A stretch of DNA of 6,873 nt from positions 1-6,873 of the forward strand of contig JAQXNP010000034.1 in the NCBI GenBank assembly GCA_029098065.1. Reading direction: 5' to 3'. Shown one piece after another: positions 1 through 6,464 of the stretch. The stretch is from Clostridiales bacterium. GTDB lineage: Bacteria > Bacillota > Clostridia > Oscillospirales > Oscillospiraceae. The notes under the pieces are model-generated. The model did not search any database. It was not told where the DNA came from and saw only the letters and a program-made list of their open reading frames with translations. The first letter of the stretch is position 1, and every line of letters begins with the position of its first letter. A program made the translations under genes and the position numbers.

Positions 1-1794
1 GGGCCGTGCGGTGTGGGTAAACTTCTCCAGAGCGGCGGCGTCCAGCAGGGCGCTCTTGTCCAGATGCAGGTCCCGGGCGGCCAGAGCGGCGCCGAAGGCT
101 CCCATGAGTCCGGCGATGGTGGGCCGGATGACATCCCGGCCCAGTTCCTGCTCGAAGGCCCGGAGAACGGCGTCATTGAGGAAGGTGCCGCCCTGGACCA
201 CAATGTGCCGGCCCAGATCATCGGCGGAGGCCGCCCGGATGACCTTGTAGACGGCGTTTTTCACGATGGAGATGGACAGGCCGGCGGAGATATCCTCCAC
301 GCTGGCGCCGTCCTTCTGGGCCTGTTTTACCGAGGAGTTCATGAACACGGTGCACCGGGAGCCCAGATTCACCGGGTGGGGGGAAAAGAGGCCCAGCTTG
401 GAGAAGGTAGCGATGTCATAGCCCAGAGCCTTGGCAAAGGTTTCAATAAAGGAACCGCAGCCGGAGGAGCAGGCCTCGTTGAGCATGATGGAGTCCACCG
501 CGCCGTTGCGGATCTTGAAGCACTTCATATCCTGGCCGCCGATGTCGATGATGAAGTCCACGTCGGGATTGAAATGGGCGGCGGCGTTATAATGGGCCAT
601 GGTCTCCACCAGGCCCATGTCGCACCGGAAAGCGTTCTTGATGAGGTCCTCGCCGTAGCCGGTGACAGCGGAGCCCTTAATGGTCACCCGGTCGCCGCAG
701 GCCTTGTAGATCTCCTTCAGCTGTTCCAGAACGATGGCCACAGGATTGCCCTGGTTGGAGTGGTCATAGCTGTAAAGGATACCGCCCTGCGGGTCAATGA
801 GGACCATCTTGGTGGTGGTGGAACCTGCGTCGATACCCAGCCAGGCATCTCCGGAATAGGAGGCCAGGTCAGCCTCAGGGGGGTGGTTGGAATTGTGCCT
901 GGCCAGGAAGGCGTCATACTCAGCCTGGTCAGTGAAGAGAGGCGGCATGGTATCCAGCGTACTGGTGGCGTCCACGCTCTCCTCCAGCAGCCGCAGGCAC
1001 TCCTCAAAGGGGCGGGCGGCGTAATCGGTGGAGCAGAGGGCGGCGCCCATGGCGGCGAAACAGTCGCCGTCGGCGGGGAAGACCGCGTGTTCCTCATCCA
1101 GATGGAGCGTCTCCACGAACCGCTCCCGGAGGCCTTTCAGGAAATGGAGCGGGCCGCCCAGGAAGACAATCTTGCCCTTCAGTTCCCGGCCCTGGGTGAG
1201 GCCGGCCACGGTCTGGTCCACCACCGCCTGGAAGATGGAGGCGGCGATATCCTCCTTCCGCCCACCCTGGTTGAGGATGGGCTGGATATCGCTTTTGGCG
1301 AACACGCCGCAGCGGGAGGCGATGGGATAGATCTTCTCATGCTTCAGGGACAGCTCGTCCAGCTCGTCGATGGTGACGTTGAGCAGAGAGGCCATCTGGT
1401 CGATGAAGGCCCCGGTGCCGCCGGCGCAGGAGCCGTTCATCCGCTCTTCCAGCGCCCCGCCGAAAAAGATGATCTTGGCGTCCTCGCCGCCCAGCTCGAT
1501 GACCGCGTCGGTGCCGGGAACATAGGTGTTGACGGCGGCGGCGGTGGCGTAGACCTCCTGAACAAAGTCGATGCCGCTGGCCTTGCTGACACCCAGGCCG
1601 GCGGAGCCGGTGATCACCATATGTACGTTTTTTCCGGAGAGCATATCCCGGATGGACCGAAGGGTCTCGGCGGCCCGCTCCCGGGTTTTGGAATAGTGCC
1701 GCTCGTAGGAGCGGAAAAGGAGTTCATTCTGTTCACCCAGCACCACCACTTTGACGGTGGTGGAGCCGATGTCGATCCCGACACGAAGATTCAT
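1..1794 (-). CDS. Acyl-CoA dehydratase activase (2-hydroxyglutaryl-CoA dehydratase activator, BcrAD/BadFG family), two tandem ATPase modules; 3' end outside window
   Basis: The 598 visible codons hold two consecutive ASKHA-fold ATPase modules. Module 1 begins with the phosphate-binding motif DIGSTT (residues 8-13), has ELGGED (100-105) and iron-sulfur cysteines C123 (in GSCAGGTG) and C162 (in SRCGVF). Module 2 has DAGSTTTK (322-329), DIGGQD (417-422), C442 (in NEACSSGCG) and C481 (in SRCTVF). Both cysteine pairs are 39 residues apart, as I recall for the 4Fe-4S-bridging pair of HgdC. In the family, ATP hydrolysis drives an electron to very low potential and passes it to a 2-hydroxyacyl-CoA dehydratase in the cytoplasm. 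Proteins of this two-module layout are usually about 1,400 residues, with dehydratase-like domains after the ATPases, so most of the rest probably lies beyond the left edge. The ATG at 1794-1792 is preceded by AGAGGT (1806-1801) at 6-nt spacing. It has its own promoter, divergent from the transporter genes. The family is clear; the substrate is unknown. Confidence 0.93.
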   Translation of the reverse strand, partial: MNLRVGIDIGSTTVKVVVLGEQNELLFRSYERHYSKTRERAAETLRSIRDMLSGKNVHMVITGSAGLGVSKASGIDFVQEVYATAAAVNTYVPGTDAVIELGGEDAKIIFFGGALEERMNGSCAGGTGAFIDQMASLLNVTIDELDELSLKHEKIYPIASRCGVFAKSDIQPILNQGGRKEDIAASIFQAVVDQTVAGLTQGRELKGKIVFLGGPLHFLKGLRERFVETLHLDEEHAVFPADGDCFAAMGAALCSTDYAARPFEECLRLLEESVDATSTLDTMPPLFTDQAEYDAFLARHNSNHPPEADLASYSGDAWLGIDAGSTTTKMVLIDPQGGILYSYDHSNQGNPVAIVLEQLKEIYKACGDRVTIKGSAVTGYGEDLIKNAFRCDMGLVETMAHYNAAAHFNPDVDFIIDIGGQDMKCFKIRNGAVDSIMLNEACSSGCGSFIETFAKALGYDIATFSKLGLFSPHPVNLGSRCTVFMNSSVKQAQKDGASVEDISAGLSISIVKNAVYKVIRAASADDLGRHIVVQGGTFLNDAVLRAFEQELGRDVIRPTIAGLMGAFGAALAARDLHLDKSALLDAAALEKFTHTARP

Positions 1795-1838
1795 AGATAC
1801 ACCTCTGATCAGGGTTTGCCCATAATTAGTTAGTGTAT

Positions 1839-1867
1839 ATTGTACCGCAATTCAGGACGGTTGACAA
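1839..1867 (-). promoter_or_regulatory. SigA-type promoter for the activase gene
   Basis: Read on the minus strand, a -35 box TTGTCA (1867-1862) and a -10 box TACAAT (1844-1839) are separated by exactly 17 bp, each one base off consensus. Transcription would begin near 1832, giving a leader of about 38 nt that contains the AGAGGT ribosome binding site. The leader is too short for a riboswitch or T-box. The assignment rests on motif match and position only. Confidence 0.75.
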
Positions 1868-1943
1868 CTGTTATTTCCTGCGGATTCAGGAGGAAAGCGA
1901 CAGGGAGCGGTCTGTTCGGCTGTCGGAAAATCGGGAAGAAGGG

Positions 1944-1971
1944 TTGACATTTTCTTTACCGGTGTTATAAT
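1944..1971 (+). promoter_or_regulatory. Consensus SigA-type promoter for the ABC transporter operon
   Basis: A perfect -35 box TTGACA (1944-1949) and a perfect -10 box TATAAT (1966-1971) are separated by 16 bp. The predicted start near 1978 gives a leader of about 46 nt before the lipoprotein gene. Such a strong core promoter suggests high basal expression limited by a repressor, which fits the palindrome just downstream. The short leader excludes a T-box, the device that often controls related tryptophan transporters in Firmicutes. Confidence 0.85.
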
Positions 1972-1982
1972 AGCACGTGTAG

Positions 1983-2004
1983 TTTAGCGCCACAAAGTGC
2001 TAAA
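1983..2004 (+). promoter_or_regulatory. Palindrome overlapping the early transcribed region, candidate repressor operator
   Basis: The arms are TTTAGCGC (1983-1990) and GTGCTAAA (1997-2004), complementary at seven of eight positions with one G-T pair, around a 6-nt centre. It lies at about +5 to +26 of the predicted transcript, where a bound repressor would block initiation or escape. A direct repeat AAAGTG (1994-1999 and 2002-2007) overlaps it. The half-sites resemble those of the HrcA CIRCE element (TTAGCAC/GTGCTAA), but the spacing is far too short for CIRCE. The regulator is unknown; a small mRNA hairpin near the ribosome binding site is an alternative. Confidence 0.5.
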
Positions 2005-2011
2005 GTGTAAT

Positions 2012-2019
2012 GGAGGAAC
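2012..2019 (+). promoter_or_regulatory. Ribosome binding site that sets the lipoprotein start at 2025
   Basis: GGAGGAAC lies 5-8 nt before the ATG at 2025. An in-frame ATG at 2010 overlaps this site and has no ribosome binding site of its own. The 2025 start also yields a normal lipoprotein signal peptide beginning MKNRK, whereas the upstream start would add acidic residues in front of it. Confidence 0.85.
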
Positions 2020-2024
2020 TTGAA

Positions 2025-3041
2025 ATGAAAAATCGGAAAATCATTGCTCTGGGGCTTTCCGCCGCCCTGACTCTGTCCCTGGCCGCCTGCGGAGGCGGCA
2101 ATACCGCCGAATCCGAGGCTCCGTCCGAATCCGCCGCTGTAGAGAGCGCCGAGAGCGGGAAGACCTATACCGTCGGCATCTGCCAGCTGGTCCAGCACGA
2201 GGCGCTGGACGCTGCCACTCAGGGCTTCAAGGATGCCCTGACCGAGGAACTGGGCGATTCTGTCAAGTTTGATGAGCAGAACGCCTCCGGTGATGCTCCC
2301 ACCTGCGCCACGATCGTCAACGGCTTTGTCTCCGACGGGGTCGATCTGATCCTTGCCAACGCCACCGCGCCGCTCCAGGCCGCTGCTTCCGCCACGGACA
2401 GCATCCCCGTCCTGGGCACCTCTGTCACGGACTATGCCACCGCTCTGGAGATCTCTGACTGGACTGGCACCGTTGGCGGCAATGTCTCCGGCACTTCCGA
2501 TCTGGCCCCTCTGGATCAGCAGGCCGCGATGATCCAGGAGATGTTCCCCGATGCGAAGAATATCGGCATGCTCTACTGCTCTGGTGAGCCCAACTCCATC
2601 TATCAGGTGGATACCATCACAAAGTACCTGACCGATATGGGCTATACCTGCTCCAACTTCGCTTTTACCGACTCCAACGATGTCGCCTCTGTGGCTCAGG
2701 CCGCCTGTGACGCCTCTGACGTGATCTACATCCCCACCGATAACACCGCCGCTTCCAATACGGAGGCAATTGCCAATGTGGTCATCCCCGCCAAGGTTCC
2801 CGTCATGGCCGGCGAAGAGGGCATCTGCAAAGGCTGCGGCGTGGTGACTCTGTCCATCAGCTACTATGATCTGGGCGTCACCTCGGGCAAGATGGCCGCC
2901 AAGATCCTGACTGGCGAGGCTGACATTTCTTCCATGCCGGTGGAGTACGCTCCCACGGTTACCAAGAAGTACAACGCCGCCAACTGCGAGGCTCTGGGCA
3001 TCACCGCTCCGGAGGGATACGAAGCGATCGCGGCTGATTGA
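2025..3041 (+). CDS. ABC transporter substrate-binding lipoprotein (COG2984, ABC_sub_bind / TrpX-like)
   Basis: This 338-residue protein captures the ligand outside the cell for the permease and ATPase encoded next. The N-terminus is a lipoprotein signal: basic MKNRK, a hydrophobic stretch and the lipobox LAAC with lipidated C22. A Ser/Ala/Glu-rich linker (about 26-46) follows, then a two-lobe type I binding fold. Family-like segments are GICQLVQHEALDAA (51-64), FDEQNASGD (82-90), a GTSVTDY segment near 131, GNVSGTSDLAPLDQQ (152-166), GMLYCSGEPNS (181-191) and the YYDLGVTSGKMAAKIL segment (280-294). Relatives include the streptococcal tryptophan-binding protein TrpX, so an aromatic amino acid is a reasonable guess, but the ligand is not readable from the sequence. 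The mature protein has eight cysteines besides C22, including CKGC at 268-271, unusual for an exported protein and consistent with anaerobic life. It is followed by a stem-loop that may keep its mRNA more abundant than the rest of the operon. Confidence 0.92.
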   Translation: MKNRKIIALGLSAALTLSLAACGGGNTAESEAPSESAAVESAESGKTYTVGICQLVQHEALDAATQGFKDALTEELGDSVKFDEQNASGDAPTCATIVNGFVSDGVDLILANATAPLQAAASATDSIPVLGTSVTDYATALEISDWTGTVGGNVSGTSDLAPLDQQAAMIQEMFPDAKNIGMLYCSGEPNSIYQVDTITKYLTDMGYTCSNFAFTDSNDVASVAQAACDASDVIYIPTDNTAASNTEAIANVVIPAKVPVMAGEEGICKGCGVVTLSISYYDLGVTSGKMAAKILTGEADISSMPVEYAPTVTKKYNAANCEALGITAPEGYEAIAAD

Positions 3042-3074
3042 TTCGTGGAATCCGGTCTTACGGAGAAGATGTAA

Positions 3075-3115
3075 AAAGAACAGCGGAAAAGGACTTCCCT
3101 TTTCCGCTGTTCTTT
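3075..3115 (+). terminator. Perfect 18-bp stem-loop after the lipoprotein gene; partial terminator or mRNA stabiliser
   Basis: The left arm AAAGAACAGCGGAAAAGG (3075-3092) is exactly complementary to 3098-3115, with the 5-nt loop ACTTC. The stem begins in an A-run and ends in TTCTTT, so it has the A/U flanks of a bidirectional terminator, but no clean U-tract follows. Since permease and ATPase belong to the same importer, this probably works as a leaky terminator or a 3' block against RNA decay, giving more binding protein than membrane components, as is common in binding-protein operons. A T6 run at 3140-3145 is too distant to be its U-tract. Confidence 0.8.
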
Positions 3116-3123
3116 GCTATAAT
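3115..3123 (+). promoter_or_regulatory. Possible extended -10 promoter for permease and ATPase genes
   Basis: TGCTATAAT (3115-3123) is a perfect extended -10 motif (TGn plus TATAAT). The best -35 at 17-bp spacing is only TTCCCT (3095-3100), inside the stem-loop, but extended -10 promoters can work without a good -35. Transcription would start near 3130, about 50 nt before the permease ATG. The first base of the motif is the last base of the stem-loop, so termination and re-initiation would share the DNA. Confidence 0.5.
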
Positions 3124-3167
3124 GAAAACAAGTACGCCCTTTTTTGCAAATAGTCAAAATGTTGTTT

Positions 3168-3172
3168 GGGGG
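3168..3172 (+). promoter_or_regulatory. Ribosome binding site that sets the permease start at 3180
   Basis: GGGGGA lies 7 nt before the ATG at 3180. Two other in-frame starts lie upstream, TTG at 3144 and ATG at 3159, but neither has a purine-rich site at suitable distance. The 3180 start gives MGFLSALLNSLPG, a typical N-terminus just before the first membrane segment. Confidence 0.7.
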
Positions 3173-3179
3173 AATCACA

Positions 3180-4127
3180 ATGGGCTTTTTATCCGCGCTG
3201 CTGAACTCCCTGCCGGGAGCAGTAGCCCAGGGACTGGTATGGGGCATTATGGCCATCGGCGTATATATTACCTTTCGCATTTTGGACGTAGCGGACCTGA
3301 CCGTGGACGGCTCCATCGCCACCGGAGGCGCGGTGGTTGTCATGCTGATTCGCGGAGGCTGTAATGTGTGGCTGGCACTGCTGTGCGCGTTCCTGGCCGG
3401 GATGCTGGCCGGAATGGTGACAGGGCTGTTCCACACTCTTTGCGGAATTCCCGCCATTCTGTCCGGTATTTTGACCCAGCTGTCTCTTTATTCCATCAAC
3501 CTCCGGATTCTGGGGGCGGCCAATCAGGCGATCAGTGTGGACAAGTACGATCTGCTGGTCTCCCAGCGGTTTGTCCGTATGCTGGACGGAAGTAATCCGC
3601 TTGTTCTGCTGGTCATTATTTCTGTGGTCGTAATTGCCATCTTGTATTGGTTTTTCGGCACAGAACTGGGCTCCGCCCTGCGGGCTACCGGGTCCAATGA
3701 GAATATGGCGCGGGCGCAGGGAATCAACACGAACTTTACAAAGGTTCTGGGCCTCATGCTTTCCAACGGCATGGTGGCCGTGGCCGGCGGGCTTTTGGCC
3801 CAGTACCAGGGTTTTGCCGATGTAAAAATGGGCCAGGGTGCTATCGTCATCGGCCTGGCCGCCGTTATCATCGGCGAAGTCATATTCGGCCGCATTTTCC
3901 GCAATTTCGCCCTCAAGCTCCTCAGCGTCAGCCTGGGCGCGGTGATTTACTATATGGTGATCCAGATCGTCCTGCGGCTGGGCCTGAATACGGACGATCT
4001 GAAGCTGCTTACTGCCGTGGTCGTGGCGATTTTCCTTGCGGTTCCGTACTGGAAGCAAAAGTATTTTCACGGAAAGAGCAGGACAAATGCCGTCCGGGCG
4101 GAGATTGGAGGGAGCAAAAATGCTTGA
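3180..4127 (+). CDS. ABC transporter permease (COG4120, BPD_transp_2 family; TrpY-like)
   Basis: This 315-residue integral membrane protein forms the channel of the importer, probably as a dimer. It is almost wholly hydrophobic with roughly eight membrane segments, for example near residues 12-32, 47-57, 63-84, 90-110, 140-159, 187-206, 219-239 and 245-267, with a last one near 277-290. Segment ends are estimated by eye. The early motif DLTVDGS (39-45) is characteristic of this permease group, and LRATGSNENMARAQGIN (167-183) is the conserved cytoplasmic loop that contacts the ATPase. The C-terminus (291-315) is short, basic and cytoplasmic. Its stop codon lies inside the ATPase gene: the shared bases ATGCTTGA (4120-4127) contain the next start and this stop, pointing to translational coupling. 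Expression may come from the main promoter by readthrough past the stem-loop or from the extended -10 site. Confidence 0.92.
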   Translation: MGFLSALLNSLPGAVAQGLVWGIMAIGVYITFRILDVADLTVDGSIATGGAVVVMLIRGGCNVWLALLCAFLAGMLAGMVTGLFHTLCGIPAILSGILTQLSLYSINLRILGAANQAISVDKYDLLVSQRFVRMLDGSNPLVLLVIISVVVIAILYWFFGTELGSALRATGSNENMARAQGINTNFTKVLGLMLSNGMVAVAGGLLAQYQGFADVKMGQGAIVIGLAAVIIGEVIFGRIFRNFALKLLSVSLGAVIYYMVIQIVLRLGLNTDDLKLLTAVVVAIFLAVPYWKQKYFHGKSRTNAVRAEIGGSKNA

Positions 4128-4914
4128 GATCAAGGGCATCTGGAAGACCTTCAACGCCGGTACCGTCAACGAGAAAGTGGCTCTCAAGGGGGTCAGCCTT
4201 ACCCTGAAAGACGGGGAGTTCGTCACCGTGATCGGCGGCAACGGCGCGGGCAAATCCACCTTGATGAACGCGGTGGCCGGCGTCTATCCAGTGGATCAGG
4301 GTTCCATCATCATTGACGGAGTAGATGTCACCGGCCTGCCTGAATATAAGAGGGCCCCCTATATCGGACGGGTATTTCAGGACCCCATGATGGGCACCGC
4401 CGCCACCATGCAGATTGAGGAAAATATGGCTCTGGCGGCCCGGCGGGGGCAGGGAAGAGGCCTGCGTTCCGGCATCACCAAGGCGGAACGGGAACGGTAC
4501 CGTGAAATGCTGGCTGCGCTGGGCCTTGGCCTGGAGGACCGCATGACCTCCAAAGTGGGGCTTCTCTCCGGCGGCCAGCGCCAGGCCCTGACCCTTCTGA
4601 TGGCCACACTCCGCAAGCCGAAACTTCTTCTCCTGGATGAACATACCGCCGCTCTGGATCCCAAGACGGCGGCCAAGGTCTTGGAGACTACGGAGACGAT
4701 CATCCAGCGGGATCAGCTGACGACTCTGATGATCACCCACAACATGCGGGATGCAATCGCCCACGGAACCCGGCTCATTATGATGTATGAGGGCCGCGTT
4801 GCCATCGACATTTCCGGGGAAGAGAAGAAAAAACTGACCGTGGAGGGCCTGCTGGAGATGTTCAGCAAGGTCAGCGGTTCTACTGAGGCGGATGATAAAC
4901 TGCTGCTGTCGTAA
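4120..4914 (+). CDS. ABC transporter ATP-binding protein (COG1101; TrpZ-like)
   Basis: This 264-residue cytoplasmic ATPase powers the importer. All nucleotide-binding motifs are intact: Walker A GGNGAGKST (39-47), Q-loop Q87 in FQDP, signature LSGGQRQ (149-155), Walker B LLLLDE (169-174) with catalytic E174, D-loop ALDP (178-181) and switch H207 in ITHN. DEHTAALDPKTA (173-184) is the form typical of the COG1101 branch that pairs with COG2984 binding proteins and COG4120 permeases, so the three genes here make one complete system. The start at 4120 follows GGAGGGAG (4107-4114). The same frame is open upstream to an ATG at 4036, but that would lie inside the permease gene and adds residues unlike an ABC ATPase N-terminus. 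The C-terminal tail past 240 is polar and not conserved to my eye. No convincing terminator follows. Confidence 0.95.
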   Translation: MLEIKGIWKTFNAGTVNEKVALKGVSLTLKDGEFVTVIGGNGAGKSTLMNAVAGVYPVDQGSIIIDGVDVTGLPEYKRAPYIGRVFQDPMMGTAATMQIEENMALAARRGQGRGLRSGITKAERERYREMLAALGLGLEDRMTSKVGLLSGGQRQALTLLMATLRKPKLLLLDEHTAALDPKTAAKVLETTETIIQRDQLTTLMITHNMRDAIAHGTRLIMMYEGRVAIDISGEEKKKLTVEGLLEMFSKVSGSTEADDKLLLS

Positions 4915-4953
4915 GGCCTCTTGGCGCCGGAAAGTGGAAGAATTCAGATAAAA

Positions 4954-5019
4954 TATTCATTTCAGCCAACGAAATACAAAAATTTCGTCTAATTATTCAT
5001 AGAATGGAAACATATTCAT
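4954..5019 (+). repeat. Three direct TATTCAT repeats upstream of citrate synthase, candidate regulator sites
   Basis: TATTCAT occurs at 4954-4960, 4994-5000 and 5013-5019. The copies start 40 and 19 bp apart, close to four and two helical turns, so all three could face the same side of the DNA. The last copy abuts and shares its final T with the extended -10 motif. TTATTCATA at 4993-5001 resembles half of an arginine-repressor (ArgR/AhrC) box, but the matching TGAAT half is not present. Regulator binding is inferred; chance recurrence in AT-rich DNA is possible. Confidence 0.4.
4969..4988. repeat. Inverted repeat in the citrate synthase upstream region
   Basis: ACGAAAT (4969-4975) and ATTTCGT (4982-4988) are perfect complements around the 6-nt centre ACAAAA. 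It lies between the first and second TATTCAT repeats, about 30 bp upstream of the extended -10 motif. The AT-rich stem lacks a following T-run, so it is a poor terminator for the ATPase gene and more plausibly a protein-binding site. Confidence 0.4.
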
Positions 5020-5027
5020 GGTATACT
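5019..5027 (+). promoter_or_regulatory. Extended -10 promoter for citrate synthase and superoxide reductase
   Basis: TGGTATACT (5019-5027) matches TGn plus TATACT, one base off the -10 consensus. No good -35 exists at 16-18 bp; the best is TAGAAT (5000-5005), three of six matches. This is the pattern of a promoter relying on the extended -10 or an activator. Transcription would start near 5034, leaving about 35 nt before the ATG. Confidence 0.6.
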
Positions 5028-5069
5028 TCTCCCATAAATGCTTTATGATTACATTAAAGGAGGAGAACC

Positions 5070-6437
5070 ATGGCGAGCAATCCCAACTATGGAGACCTGA
5101 TTCCCGAAGTACGGATTCTGGCGGCGGATGCCAGGAAAAACAGCCGGATCAGCGCCGGAGATTATACCAAGTATGAAGTGAAACGGGGACTGCGGGACCT
5201 GAATGGAAAAGGCGTTGTGGCCGGACTCACCGAGATTTCTGAGATCCACGCGAAGGATGTGCTTCCTGATGGTACAGAGGTACCCTGTGAGGGAAAGCTC
5301 TACTTTCGCGGGGTGGACGTGGAGGATCTGGTGGCGTGCACCCTGCGGGAAGGCCGCTATGGTTTTGAAGAGGTCACTTATCTGCTGCTTCAGGGGCATC
5401 TTCCCAATGCGGAACAGCTGGAGGAATTCCGTCGGCTGCTGGGCTATTACCGGTCCCTGCCCAATAATTTTGTCCGGGACGTGGTCTTGAAAGCGCCCGG
5501 TAAGGATATCATGAATTCTCTGGCCCGGAGCGTTCTCAACCTGGCAGCTTACGATAAGCGGGCCGGTGATATCAGCCTGCCCAATGTGATGCGGCAATGC
5601 CTCCAGTTGATCTCGGTGTTTCCCCTGCTGTCAGTCTATGGCTATCAGGCTTACAATTACAAAGAGGGAAACAGCCTTTATATCCATGCTCCGAATCCCG
5701 AACTGTCTACAGCGGAGAATATTCTCCATTTGCTTCGTCCGGACTCAAAATACAGTTACTGGGAAGCTCATGTATTGGATATCTGCCTGATCCTTCATGC
5801 CGAGCATGGCGGCGGCAATAACTCCACGTTCACCACCCATGTGGTCACCTCCTCCGGCACGGACACCTATTCCTGCATGGCGGCAGCTCTGGCTTCCCTG
5901 AAGGGCCCCCGCCACGGCGGCGCCAATATCAAAGTGGTGCAGATGTTCGAAGATATGAAGCGCCGGGTGAAGGACTGGGAGGACGAAGATGAGGTGCGGG
6001 CCTATCTTCAGGGCCTGCTGGAGCGGAAGAATTTTGACCGTTCGGGGCTTATCTACGGCATGGGCCATGCGATATACTCTCTGTCTGATCCTCGCGCCAA
6101 GGTTTTGAGGTCTTTTGTGAAGACCCTTTCCGCCGAAAAGGGGCGGGAGGATGAATACCGGCTCTACTCTCTGGTGGAGCGATTGGGGCCGGAGGTCATT
6201 GCCGGCGAGCGGAAAATGTATAAAGGCGTTTCTGCCAACGTGGATTTTTACTCCGGATTCGTCTATCACATGCTGGATTTGCCTCTGGAGCTTTATACCC
6301 CGATTTTTGCGGTCGCCCGGATTGCGGGGTGGAGTGCCCACCGGATTGAAGAACTGATTAATATGGGGAAAATTATCCGGCCGGCCTATCAATATGTTGG
6401 AAAGCGGCAGGAGTACCGGCCGCTTTCGGAAAGATAA
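5070..6437 (+). CDS. Citrate synthase (citrate/2-methylcitrate synthase family, Si-type fold)
   Basis: This 455-residue cytoplasmic enzyme condenses acetyl-CoA with oxaloacetate to citrate; propionyl-CoA use cannot be excluded by sequence. The residues expected from the pig-heart enzyme are present: H246 in HAEHGGGN, catalytic H282 in GPRHGGAN, oxaloacetate-binding H333 in GMGHAIY with R342 in SDPRAK, catalytic D392 in NVDFYSG and R417 in FAVARIAGW. It is slightly longer than the about 430 residues usual in bacteria, with an N-terminal segment (1-50) before the conserved core. It is the ordinary fold, not the unrelated Re-citrate synthase of some clostridia. The start has a near-perfect ribosome binding site AAAGGAGG (5056-5063) 6 nt before ATG. 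The superoxide reductase follows after 27 bp. In a fermentative anaerobe the likely role is the oxidative half-cycle to 2-oxoglutarate and glutamate. Confidence 0.95.
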   Translation: MASNPNYGDLIPEVRILAADARKNSRISAGDYTKYEVKRGLRDLNGKGVVAGLTEISEIHAKDVLPDGTEVPCEGKLYFRGVDVEDLVACTLREGRYGFEEVTYLLLQGHLPNAEQLEEFRRLLGYYRSLPNNFVRDVVLKAPGKDIMNSLARSVLNLAAYDKRAGDISLPNVMRQCLQLISVFPLLSVYGYQAYNYKEGNSLYIHAPNPELSTAENILHLLRPDSKYSYWEAHVLDICLILHAEHGGGNNSTFTTHVVTSSGTDTYSCMAAALASLKGPRHGGANIKVVQMFEDMKRRVKDWEDEDEVRAYLQGLLERKNFDRSGLIYGMGHAIYSLSDPRAKVLRSFVKTLSAEKGREDEYRLYSLVERLGPEVIAGERKMYKGVSANVDFYSGFVYHMLDLPLELYTPIFAVARIAGWSAHRIEELINMGKIIRPAYQYVGKRQEYRPLSER

Positions 6438-6464
6438 CTCAAATTTGGGAAGGAGAAAAGCATC

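Noticed and set aside
13..1833. A 606-codon plus-strand open frame opposite the activase gene
   Set aside because: Its translation is repetitive in Gly, His, Val and Asp without a recognisable domain, while the minus strand encodes clear activase motifs throughout. It lacks a ribosome binding site. GC-rich codon bias leaves this antisense frame free of stops.
1983..2004. CIRCE element (HrcA operator)
   Set aside because: Half-sites are similar, but CIRCE arms are 9 bp with a 9-nt spacer; here about 10 bp separate TTAGC and GCTAA, and the operon is not a chaperone operon.
1972..2024. T-box or riboswitch leader for the transporter
   Set aside because: The predicted leader is only about 46 nt, too short for a T-box or known riboswitch.
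3189..4259. A 356-codon minus-strand open frame across the permease and ATPase genes
   Set aside because: It is antisense to two genes with intact family motifs and its product is a low-complexity Gln/His/Asn-rich sequence; treated as a shadow.
4915..4990. Rho-independent terminator after the ATPase gene
   Set aside because: The only hairpins are the short GGCGCC palindrome and an AT-rich 7-bp stem, neither followed by a T-run.
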